DNA of 26,254 nt from Chara braunii (GCA_003427395.1 BFEA01000141.1:2875687-2901940), one strand, 5' to 3'. Shown: positions 9,831 through 18,251, numbered from the stretch's first letter. Notes: generated by a model not told the origin, from the letters alone. Program-made: numbers and translations.

Positions 9831-10543
9831 AAAAAGAAAAGAAAAGAAAAGAGAAAAAGGCCTTAACGGTAAAAAACGGTCACTTGGGGAGATTCGTCCG
9901 TGACCAGATTCATTATGAAATATGGCGGATACAAAGGACTTGGATTTTCTTTGATTTTTGCAGAGAAAATAAAAAAAAATCAAGGCCTCTTGCAACCGGA
10001 ATAAAACGGAATGCATGCATGAGGAGAAACACATGTTTTAGGTGCATCCGGAGCCAAAATCAAGGTCGGATGCACTTGGGAGTTGGCCGTTTCTTTTTCT
10101 TTTGAGTAAGGGCTAGTTGTGGGGCATTGGGGCTAAGGAATTGAACCCCCATTGCAGTCCGAGTTCCAATGGACTGCATGGGAGAGAGAAACATGTTCTA
10201 GGTGCATCTGGAGCCAATATTGAGCCCGGATGCACTAGAAAATTCAACGCATCATTTTCTTTCAACATGGGGCAAGTTGTGGGGCTGTGGGTATGGAAAA
10301 CAACCATGACTGCATTCCGAGAAATTACGGACTGCATGAGGATGCCAAGGCCAAGGGGAAATGGGCTACGGCAAGCCCGAAAGGCTAGAAAGGAGCAATT
10401 TCGGCAAGGGGCAAGTAAAGACGGTAAACGGCAACCGTGAGATGAGATCTCACGGCCTAGAAAAATCAGCACACATGTAGAGATGATGGGACCACCAAGG
10501 GTAAGGGGGCCCAAAAATAAAAATGGGACGCCGTCCGGAATGT
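9831..10543. repeat. Spacer between the large blocks, with a 160 bp internal duplication
   Basis: A diverged direct repeat with 160 bp spacing begins at 10031 and 10191, sharing ACATGTTYTAGGTGCATC, GGAGCCAA and GGATGCACT. Later words (AGTTGTGGGGC) also correspond. Perfect hairpins lie at 10153-10178 and 10435-10455. The open frames seen in it have no recognisable domain. Confidence 0.68.
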
Positions 10544-11225
10544 TGTCGGGGACCAAATGGGTCCAAATAATAAAAATTGGAAAAACGGGACACGCACCGG
10601 CGGGACAAGGAAATGGAGCTAGCATGTAGGAAAATGGCGGGGACTTGGGATGTCCCAAGGGAACCATGAGCAAAAACAAGGAATAATTGTGCAAGCGAGC
10701 GGCACCGTCGAGATCAAGAATCTAGACGATGGAAAATATTAGCACCAATAATGCAAGCATTAGTGGGAGCAAGTGAGGAAGCCATGGGAGAAAGAAAAGT
10801 GGAATAAGGGTGTTGGGAAGGCTGCCCAGTAGTCCGGGATATCTCGGACTAGCAAGGCATAAGAAAAGAGAGCCTTGAGAGGCCCAACATGAGAAAAAGG
10901 CTGCCCTTAGAAAATCGGAGCAAAAGGGGCTCAGAATTGGGCAAACGGGAGCAAAATGAAACCCCCTAGGAGCATGGGGGTGCCATTATTGGAATCCGAG
11001 ATATAACGGCCATGTAACAACCATGAACCTCGCTTTGAATGAGGCCCTAGGGCCTAGAAAGAGGATGCACAGCAGTTTGACACTTGTCACAACAGAAATA
11101 AAAGAAAAAGAAAGAAAAATGAGAGAAAAAGGAGGGAGAATGAAACAAAAGGGGAGAAAAGAGTGGAGGAGCGTGTGCCGACCTATAGGGACCTACACAG
11201 TAGGAACTGGCAGGTCCCAACAATG
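10544..11225 (+). repeat. Large diverged block, copy B
   Basis: It is the second copy of the block at 9104-9830, with the same landmark order but considerable divergence: only one TGTCGGGGACC unit, a degenerate form of the hairpin at 10708-10728, and an altered hairpin at 10746-10765. The two blocks could be an ancient tandem duplication or very old LTRs of a dead element, since many plant LTRs start TGTCGGGGACC. The divergence is too large to decide by eye. Confidence 0.72.
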
Positions 11226-11771
11226 ACCTCATCCCTCCTAGAATGAGGGAGGGCAATCCGGATTGCCGAGATATGGCCCTTAGGGCCATATCTCAATAAA
11301 ATCTGAATTAAAAAGCTGAAAATGAGAGAAAATGCAGAAAGGAAGTGGTCGGTTTTCTTTTGGGTCATGGATCTGAGATCAGATCTCATGGTAGAGAGGA
11401 ACTAGCCGTTTTTTGTGGGCCAGCTCAAAACGGCTAGCTCTGGAATGAGGTCGCAGCCCAAAATGGAAAGAAACAAAAGAGGGAAAAGGACAAAACATTG
11501 CATTTGGCCCAAAAAGAAAGCCAGATGCACCAAAAATTGAAAAACTGGATTTAGGGGCTCAAAATTGAAGAAAGGGCTACTAGGGGGTAGCTCGAATTAT
11601 TGCTGGCCTTGGATCTCAGCCAGATCCAAGGCTGAAAATGTGCCGCCATATAGAAAAATGCTCCGGCCTACTCAAAAGAGGCCGAAACTTGAAAAAATCC
11701 AAAAAAAGGCCCACAAGGCCTTTTTCTTTCAAGTATTGCTGCCCCTTGGGCATTAGGACCATAGGGGGCAG
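11226..11771. repeat. Hairpin cluster in non-coding DNA
   Basis: Perfect inverted repeats stand close together: a 16 bp palindrome at 11252-11267; 12 bp arms 11268-11279/11283-11294 with a 3-base loop; 10 bp arms 11607-11616/11622-11631; 9 bp arms 11702-11710/11716-11724; and 8 bp arms 11737-11744/11764-11771. No coding frame is evident. Confidence 0.82.
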
Positions 11772-12437
11772 CATTTGAGCAATGAAAAAGAGGCCGGGGT
11801 AGGCCAAGAGGTAGTCCGAGTTGGTCCCAACCACTTGAACTGCATGCACTTGGCCAAAATGAGGCCCAGGTACCTCCAAGAGGGCCTAGTGAGGGAATTT
11901 TGCCTTGGGGGTACCTCGGTTCACCTCAAGGCTTATGGGGAGGTTCATGGGGAGGTTCATGGGCTGACCGGACTGCTGGTTTCAGCCTACATAAGCTGAG
12001 GATGCAGCCCGTCACTCTCACATTTGCATGATGAATGCCCATGCTGCCCAAGTGAGCTCACAGGAGCACCTTTGCACTTGGAGTGAGAGGGGAGGAACCC
12101 ATGCTAGTGGGAGAGCTTAGAGGAGNCTAGGAGGTAGTGGGGAGGACTCTAGAGGATAGTGATGGTGGGAGAGACACTTGGGAGGNGATCCGCCATATCC
12201 CTCCTGGGTGTAGGAGAGAAGGAGAGGCTAGAGGAGCCCCATTAGCCCTCCTAGAGGGGAGGACTCCACAGCCATAGTTGGGAGAGCTTGCCATAGCCTG
12301 AGAGAAAGCAAGGGGGGGAGGAGAGAAGGGCTTGGAGAAGAAGGAAGCCATAGCCAAGAGAGGATTGTGCAAAAAAATGAAGCTTCATCAAGAGGACACC
12401 AACACCAAGGAAACAATAAGGTGAGAGGAAGGAAGAG
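11772..12437. other. Non-coding purine-rich stretch with assembly gaps
   Basis: I see nothing that looks like a gene. The plus strand is G/A-rich with short direct repeats (GGGGAGGTTCAT twice near 11938-11958, several GGAGAG words). Single Ns at 12126 and 12186 mark unresolved bases. Confidence 0.5.
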
Positions 12438-12700
12438 GCTTCTTCACCCTCATCTTCTTCTTCTTCTTCTTCTTCTTCTTCCTCTCCTGTTTCTGCTTCC
12501 TCTTCTTCCTCCTCACTGCCTCCTTCTTCCTTCTCTTCTCTCCCCTCTTCATCTCCTCCTTCCTCCTCCTAACTTTCATTCTCTTTCCCTTCCTCCCCTT
12601 CTTCTCCATCCCCATCTTCCTCATCTCTCTCCCCCTTCTCCTCCATCTTCTCTTACTTCACCTTCTCTCTTTCATGGGCTACTCAAACTCTTCTCTTTCA
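12438..12700 (+). repeat. CT-rich low-complexity tract
   Basis: It starts with a pure CTT microsatellite at about 12450-12479 and continues as almost purely pyrimidine sequence for 200 bases. The leucine/proline-rich and lysine-rich open frames that cross it are artefacts of the composition. Confidence 0.9.
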
Positions 12701-13060
12701 CTTATGCACTAGGAGGTAGTACTCCGACTCTTTCCTAGATGCTTCTTGATGCAATCTTGATGATTTGGGCTCTCCAAACTTGTGATTTTCACACTCACAC
12801 TAGTAGGTAGTNNNNCGCTTCACACACGGATGCTTCTTGATGCAATCTTGATGATTTGGGAGCTTCAAACTTGTGATTTTCACACTCACACTAATAGGTA
12901 GTATAGGGCTTCACACATGGGTGTTGCTTGATGCAATCTTGATGATTTGGGAGCTTCAAATTTGTGTTTTTCACACTCACACAAGTAGGTAGTATAGCGC
13001 TTCTTTCATAGATGACTTTTGATTCAACTTTGGTGATCTTGCCTACTTAGACTCTTGTTT
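12640..13060 (+). repeat. 91 bp tandem repeat
   Basis: Unit starts are marked by GATGCTTCTTGATGCAATC at 12738 and 12829, and by decayed forms near 12920 and 13011, giving a 91-92 bp period. Shared words are GATGATTTGGG, TTCACACTCACAC and GTAGGTAGT. A partial unit before 12738 shares the end of the motif. Four Ns at 12812-12815 lie inside one unit, so copy number may be collapsed. Confidence 0.88.
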
Positions 13061-13080
13061 TCACTTATGTAATAGCATGT

Positions 13081-14677
13081 GTTGTTCCGGTTGATCTTCC
13101 CCCTATGTGCATGCGCTTTCCATCTAGTCTAGCATCTCTTATCTAGTTCATACTTGGTATAATGTTCCGGTTGATCTTTCCCCTATGTGCATGCGCTTTC
13201 CTTCTAGTCTAGCATCTCTTGTCTTGTTCATACTTGGTATAATGTTCCGGTTGATCTGCCTCCTATGTGCATGTGCTTTCCATCTAGTCTACCATCTCTT
13301 GTCTTGCTCATACTTTGTGTAGTGTTCCGGTTGATCTTAACCCTATGTGCATGTGCTTTCCATGTAGTCTAGCATCTCCATGTGTTGGTCATACTTAGTG
13401 TAATGTTCCGGTTGATCTTCCCCCTATGAGCATGTGCTTTCCAATTCCCTTCAATGTATGTGCTTTTCCATTAGTCTAGCATCTCTTTGTCATGTTCCTA
13501 CTTGGTGTGATGTACCGAATGATCTCCCCTCAATGTGCATGTGCTTTCCATTTAGTCTAGCATCTCTTTGTCATGTTCCTACTTAGTGTAATGTTCCGGT
13601 TGATCTTCCCCCTATATGTAAGTGTTTTCCATCTAGTCTAGCATCTCTTTGTTTTGCTCATACTTAGTGTGATGATCCGGTTGATCTTCCCTTCACATGC
13701 ATGTGCCTTTCATTAGTCTAATCACTCTTCGTCTTGTTCACACTTAGTGTGATGTTCCGGTTGATCTTCCCATCATATGCAAGTGCTTTCCATCTAAGTC
13801 TAATCACTCATTGCCATGTTCATGCTTGGTGTGATGTTCCGGTTGATCTTCCCTTCAATGCTTATGCTTTTCCATTAGTCTAGCATCTCTTTGTCATGTT
13901 CCTACTTGGTGTGATGTACCGGATGATCTCCCCTCTATGTGCATGTGCTTTCCATCTAGCTCTAGCATCTATTTGTCATGTTCCTACTTGGTGTGATGTA
14001 CCGGATAACCTCCCCTCTATGTGCATGTGCTTTCCATCTAGTCTAGCATCTCTTGTCTTGTTCATACTTGGTTTAATGCTCCGGATGATCTTCCCCTATG
14101 TGCATGTGCTTTCCATCTAGTCTAGCACCTCCTCGTCTTGTTCATACTTTTAGTGTAATGTTCCGGATGATCTTCCCCTATGTTCATGTGCTTTCCATCT
14201 AGTCTAGCATCTACTTGTCTTGTTCGTACTTAGTGTAATGTTCCGGATGATCTTTCCCTATGTGCAAGTGTTTTTCATCTAGTCTAGCATCTCTTGTCTT
14301 GTTCATACTTTGTATAATGTTCCGAATGATCTTCTCCTTTGTGCATGTGCTTCCACTAGTCTAGTCTCACATTGTCAAGTTCATATTCCGGATCTTTACC
14401 CTGTTGATCTCTTGTCCTTTGTGCATGTGCCTTCCACTAGTCTAGTCTCATTGTCAAGTTCATGTTCCGGATCTTTGTTTAGTTGATCTCTTCCCTTTGT
14501 GCATGTGCTTTCCGCTAGTCTAGTCTCATTGTCAAGTTCATGTTCCGGATCTTTGTTTAGTTGATCTCTTCCCTTTGTGCATGTGCTTTCCGCTAGTCTG
14601 ATCTCATTGTCAAGTTCATGTTCCGGATCTTTACTTTGTTGAACTCTTCTCCATTGTGCATGTGCTTTCCACTAGTA
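13081..14677 (+). repeat. 80 bp satellite array, about twenty units
   Basis: The unit core is GTTCCGGTTGATCTTCC, then TGTGCATGTGCTTTCC, CTAGTCTAGCATCTC and GTTCATACTTGGTGTAATG. Units start near 13084, 13164, 13244, 13324, 13404, 13511, 13592, 13672, 13752, 13834, 13915, 13997, 14078, 14160, 14240, 14319, 14386, 14463, 14541 and 14620. A partial extra unit follows 13440. Three variant zones are visible: CCGGTTGATC on the left, CCGGATGATC in the middle and CCGGATCTTT on the right. Confidence 0.95.
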
Positions 14678-14740
14678 GTCCGCCATAGCCTCGACCGTTG
14701 TGTATGAAGAGTAGGGGAGATAGCCATGGCTATGGTGGAC
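14678..14740. repeat. Imperfect inverted repeat at the right end of the insert
   Basis: GTCCGCCATAGCC (14678-14690) and GGCTATGGTGGAC (14728-14740) are complementary at 12 of 13 positions around a 37-base loop, seven bases before the LTR resumes. The 13-mer GGCTATGGTGGAC also occurs in the minisatellite at 24971-26254. Confidence 0.78.
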
Positions 14741-14747
14741 CTTGAGT

Positions 14748-15042
14748 GATACCTGCAGTAGAAAAGGGACTCGGACATGATTCTGGACCAGTCATTCAAC
14801 ATTGTATTATTATTTCTTGTATGAATAAGAGAAGGGGGAGATAAGGAGGAGGAGACTGTTGGGTGAAGAAGAAGAGCCTTGTCATTGTTTTTGTTGGTGT
14901 ACATCTTCTTCTTCTTCTTTCTTACTTCTTCTTCTTCTTCTACTCCTCCCTGATCTCTCAAGTTCATTCATTTCTTTCTGCAATTGGATGGCATTGTACT
15001 TTCCAGTGGATGTGTATCTCGAAATTGGTCAGGGTCATAACA
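14748..15042 (+). repeat. 3' LTR of element 1, right piece
   Basis: It is collinear with 5' LTR 643-875 from GATACCTGCAG to the terminal ATAACA, with six or so substitutions. It carries 62 bp not present in the 5' LTR (about 14816-14877), bounded by the direct repeat CTTGT. Confidence 0.94.
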
Positions 15043-15047
15043 ATCGA
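15043..15047 (+). other. Probable 5 bp target-site copy (ATCGA) after element 1
   Basis: These five bases follow the LTR terminus. Ty3/gypsy insertion usually duplicates 4-6 bp, so the same word is expected immediately before base 1, which lies outside the window and cannot be checked here. Confidence 0.4.
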
Positions 15048-15498
15048 GTCTCTTCTGTCCTAGGTGATAGGACTGTGCATGGAGGATAGGTCTGGATGTC
15101 GAAACCTTAGTCTGACCTTGTAGGGCTGAGGCTGTGGCTGATCCAACTTTCCAGGGGGGCATAACCCTCCCAAGGACCGGTACAGACCGGCGGGCTGCTC
15201 GGTGTGGCACTTTAGGCCGGAAAGGCTGAGTTGTGGGTTGAAAGCACAGGCAGAACCACGCTGATCACGTCATCCTGACTGCGACGTTAAAGAATTCTTG
15301 CGGAGTTTGGGGGATCTCCTTAAATGCCTCCAGATCAGCTGTTGGTTCAGTAGTGACAGCCTTAGAGTAGGTCTAGATTAGTGACCATAGTTGACAGGGT
15401 TCTACCCTGTGGTCTTTAGAGAGTCGGTCAGTGGGTCAGTGTCCGGGTAGGTCTAAGTGGTGAGGAGTGGGACTCCTTGTCGTGCAACTGACACCACC
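15043..15498 (+). other. Leader of element 2 (3' part)
   Basis: I see no gene. The stretch at about 15300-15350 (TTTGGGGGATCT, TTAAATGCCTCC, AGATCAGC) matches the leader of element 3 at about 22777-22825, which supports its identity as a retroelement leader. The primer site and LTR that should precede it are missing from the window. Confidence 0.7.
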
Positions 15499-15948
15499 AT
15501 GGATGACTATCCGATGTATGGGTTACTTGTCGGGTTCTCCCTCTGGGGGACCCTTTGGCGTTTCATGTTCCCGCTGGGATTTTGGAACACCTTCGCGTGT
15601 AGGGTAGAGACGAAGGGTGGCACGACCACACACCCCTATTCACCTGAAGAAGAGGCCAAGGCCGCCGCCATCCTGAAAGAGAGAAGGGAGAAGAAGGAGG
15701 CCAAGAAGAAGGCCCTCCAGGAGGAGACGGCGGCAAAGTTGAAAAAGATAGAGGAGGAGATGGCCAGAGAAAAAGAGAGGTTGAAGAAGGAAGAAGAGGA
15801 GAAGTTGAAGGAGGTGGAAGAGGAAGAAGAAGAAGAAGACGAGACGCCACTGCAAAGGAAGAGAGGGCAGCACAGTGGCAGCAAGGATGAAGAGATGGAG
15901 AAACGGATTTCGGAGTGGGTCGCCAACTTATCCCTGGGCGAAGAATAA
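15499..15948 (+). pseudogene. gag: Gag N-terminal part, element 2
   Basis: I chose the ATG at 15499 because it has a strong eukaryotic start context (ACCACCATGG); the frame is also open upstream to 15457. The first 30 or so residues (MDDYPMYGLLVGFSLWGTLW...) are strongly hydrophobic and aromatic, which is unusual for Gag. From about residue 50 the protein is a Glu/Lys/Arg-rich predicted coiled coil with an acidic run of consecutive Glu, ending in EKRISEWVANLSLGEE. The TAA at 15946 is followed in the same frame by more Gag sequence (EVTMYIPKNEQEAA), so it is probably a nonsense mutation of a Glu codon. The style matches Gag-like proteins I remember from Chara, which I could not verify. Confidence 0.8.
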
Positions 15949-16894
15949 GAGGTAACTATGTACATCCCCAAGAATGAGCAAGAGGCCGCTATGAAGAAAT
16001 GGGAGGCAGAAGAAGATGTTCTGAAGCGGCAGGCGATGGAAGATGAAACGAGGATGGAGTGGAAACTCGCAATGATGAGGGAGAAGAAGAGAAGAGTGGA
16101 GGCGGCGAGTGCCGCAATGCAGGAATTAGCGGAGGTACGGACCTTAACTACACAATTGACCCCTCAGGTAGACCTCCAACAAAAGGTACAGATCATCGCC
16201 CAGAGCATCGAGCGTTTATCTAGAGTGCAAGAACAACAATACGAGTTTAGCCGAAGTCGGGATATAGCTGTGCGTTCGATGCGGTTGGGATTTCGGGACT
16301 TTGCCCGCGAACTGGTAGGCGCTGTAGGAGCCGAGGTGAATCATCGCCTCGAGAAGACTGAGTGTTTCTGTGTCGGCGCCATTGAAGGCGTCAAGGTGGC
16401 AGCTCCCAAGGAGGAAGAGCCACGTCCTCGTAAGGAGCCGGTCAAAGTCAAGTTCCCTGATTCCTACAGTGGAAAAAGGGAAGAAAACTTTGACAACTGG
16501 GAGGCCAATGTCAAGACCTATGTGCATCTACAACAGGTCTCCCCGGATCAGCACGTCTTGATTGCGATCCATGCGCTTAGAGATGAAGCTGCCAGCTTTG
16601 CAANGCGCTTAGAGATGAAGCTGCCAGCTTTGCAAGGTCCCTAGTTCGCGGCGCCAACTACAATGATGATGCAGTTGCCTATTCGTCATTCACTGCCCTC
16701 ACTGAGTTTGAAATTGCTGTGCGAGCGATTCGCTGATGTCGCTCGCAGTGTCAGAGCCTCAGATAGGCTGCAGACAATCCGTTCTCGCAAATGGAAGAGT
16801 GTCAGAGCACATAAGGGTGTGATGGATGAGCTAGTGGCTGTTCCTGACCATGGGGTCAGAGCGACCCAATTGGTCGGCCTCTTCTATTGGGAAA
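15949..16894 (+). pseudogene. gag: Gag middle part, element 2 (three frame breaks)
   Basis: After the TAA the same frame continues with a helical charged segment and KVKFPDSYSGKREENFDNW, the start of a retrotransposon Gag domain, then QVSPDQHVLIAIHALRDEAA. At 16573-16635 a 31 bp sequence is repeated on both sides of an N, and the frame is lost. The domain then resumes in the next frame (FARSLVRGANYNDDAVAY) and shifts again near 16708 (LLCERFADVARSVRASDRLQ) and near 16894. The region encodes the capsid-like fold of Gag. Confidence 0.8.
16573..16635 (+). repeat. 31 bp exact duplication around an N (likely assembly artefact)
   Basis: 16573-16603 and 16605-16635 are identical and are separated by a single N at 16604. 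Two overlapping contig ends joined without merging would give exactly this. Without the extra 32 bases the Gag frame continues across the site. Confidence 0.85.
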
Positions 16895-17578
16895 GCAATG
16901 GAAAGGCCGCACTTTCTAGGGCATTTCTTCGCGAAAAGCGAAGATCCCACCACTACGTATGATTCCCTTAGTCGTGAAGTGGTGGCTTTTGAAGCTAAGT
17001 CTGCGTCAGTGTCTACTTTCCGGCTCAAAGACTTAGATAAGGGAAAGCAATGGAAAGGCCGCACTATCTCAGGGCAGGTAAAGACCAAGGACAACCTTGT
17101 CCTGACCTTAGATGAAGGTAGTGTGGACGAGATCCCCTACGAGCAGATTGAGTGGGGGTTAGAGGAGGAGGACAGCGGTGTGAGCCAGGGGAGGACTTAC
17201 GCTGCTGCCGCGGCTGGAGGGAGGCCGCAAGGAGGAGGACGAGGCCAGGGCCAAGGGGGCCGGGCCTCAGGGAGCCGGTTTCAGGGCGATCAGGGGGTTG
17301 GCGGCAGAGGAGAAAACCGCCAAGCGGGAGGAAGGGGTCAAGGTTCCCCGCAAAACCGTCCTCGGAATAGGTCTCCCTATAGGGTAGGAGGATGGCACCC
17401 AGCGCTACCTCAGGATAGGCCTTGGGAAAGTTTGGGTCTGGACCAGAGCTTATGGCAACAACGTTTGGACCGGGGCCAGTGCATTTTCTGCGGTGACCCG
17501 GACCATATCATTAAATACTGTCCCAAGTATAGAGAGACCCGCACGGCTGCTCAAGGGCCAAAAGGCAGCCGCCGGTAG
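16895..17578 (+). pseudogene. gag: Gag C-terminal part with RGG region and zinc knuckle, element 2
   Basis: It continues the Gag domain (GHFFAKSEDPTTTYDSLSRE), then VDEIPYEQIEWGLEEED. A Gly/Arg/Gln-rich segment follows (RPQGGGRGQGQGGR and further GR repeats, about 17215-17345), typical of RNA-binding tails, and then a CCHC knuckle CIFCGDPDHIIKYC with exact CX2CX4HX4C spacing near 17488-17520. The stop is TAG at 17576. The pol frame is open across this stop in the -1 frame, as in element 1. Confidence 0.86.
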
Positions 17579-18251
17579 GGGTAGCAACTGCCCCTACCAT
17601 TAGGCCATGTGGGGAACATAGCGCTAGCCGGCAGGAGACTCCCACACCACATGTGCCTATGGCAGAGGTTGCAGGCCGGTGTCTAGACAGTTGTCCGGAG
17701 ACTGCTTGTGTTAGAGTCTCTCTAAACACCTCCCTTACAGGCGTGGCCGAAGAATTGAAGGAGAGGATGCCCGCCTGGGCCAAGATGAAGAAAGAACAGA
17801 AAGGACAGCTAATACTGGTAGATGTAGATATTTTTAGAAGTAGAGTAGGGGCTCTAGTAGATTCAGGGGCTACCCGCAGCTATATTAGTAGAAAAGCGCT
17901 GCAGAAGTTGAAGCTGGGACATAAAGTCCAAAAGCTAGCAGACCCTATAGTCAGTATCCTCGCAGACAACCGTACGATGGTTGTAGAGAATTATGTAGAG
18001 GGAGTCCAGGCGTATTTCCGCTTAGAGAAAGATGGGAAAGTGGAGAAGGTCCTCCACTCCTGAGTCTCCTTGTAGAAGACAGCCTCCCATTTGATATTGT
18101 CCTGGGGATGGATTGGGGAGAGGCAGCCGGGGCCACACTCCGTTTAAAGGAGCACGAGTGTTGGCTCCCTAGTCCTTCAGGCGAGGCTAAGACTGCCCCG
18201 CCTGTTCCATGTGTCCGGAGTAGAGAACCCCCTGGCACATTGCTGCCTTAG
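17579..18251 (+). pseudogene. pol: Aspartic protease region, element 2
   Basis: The frame is open from inside gag and runs to TGA 18061-18063. The active site is LVDSGATRSYIS; counting from 17653, Asp70-Ser71-Gly72 form the DSG triad, unlike the DCG of element 1. The second retropepsin motif, PFDIVLGMDW, lies in the next frame from about 18051, so a one-base change near 18055 breaks the enzyme. That frame ends at TAG 18249. The protease would cut Gag-Pol into mature proteins in the particle. Confidence 0.87.

Larger units (their letters stand above)
8560..14747. mobile_element. 6.2 kb non-coding insert splitting the 3' LTR
   Basis: The left and right LTR pieces stop and restart sharply at 8559 and 14748. 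LTR bases 570-642 (73 bp) are absent, so this is not a simple clean insertion. I found no RT, integrase, transposase or helicase motif in any frame. The contents are short GC-rich repeats, hairpin-rich unique DNA, a CT-rich tract and two tandem-repeat families. I see no terminal inverted repeat and no clear target duplication. It could be a large non-autonomous element, captured satellite DNA joined by end-joining repair, or a scaffolding join (Ns at 12126, 12186 and 12812-12815). The type is unresolved. Confidence 0.6.
1..15042 (+). mobile_element. Element 1: Ty3/gypsy chromovirus-type LTR retrotransposon, defective, with an interrupted 3' LTR
   Basis: The order is 5' LTR, tRNA-Met primer site, leader, gag, PR-RT-RNase H-integrase-chromodomain, polypurine tract, 3' LTR. 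Both LTR ends read TG...CA. The left 567 bp of the 3' LTR differ from the 5' LTR by about twenty substitutions and a 2 bp indel (near 4%), and the right piece differs by about 3%, so both belong to the same old insertion. Without the 6.2 kb insert the element would be about 8.9 kb. Integrase before RNase H would indicate Ty1/copia; the reverse order here, with a chromodomain-like tail, places it in Ty3/gypsy. It cannot be autonomous because pol is broken. Confidence 0.95.

Noticed and set aside
10113-10694. 193-codon minus-strand open frame in the insert
   Set aside because: It is rich in Pro, Phe and Leu with no domain, and it overlaps duplicated hairpin DNA. It is better explained by composition.
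12367-12738. Leucine/proline-rich open frame over the CT tract, and the lysine-rich one on the other strand
   Set aside because: It is a low-complexity artefact of the CTT and pyrimidine-rich sequence.
13081-14677. CRISPR-like array (about 80 bp regular repeats)
   Set aside because: The whole unit is repeated, with no unique spacers and no cas genes, and the context is eukaryotic. It is a satellite.
8560-14747. Helitron
   Set aside because: A hairpin lies near the right border, but there is no 5' TC, no 3' CTRR end, no A/T insertion point and no Rep-helicase. A 73 bp target deletion is present.
14748-15042. The right LTR piece as the 5' LTR of element 2
   Set aside because: No primer site follows it, and the LTR at the other end of element 2 (21265-22707) is unrelated to it, whereas it fits the missing end of the 3' LTR of element 1.
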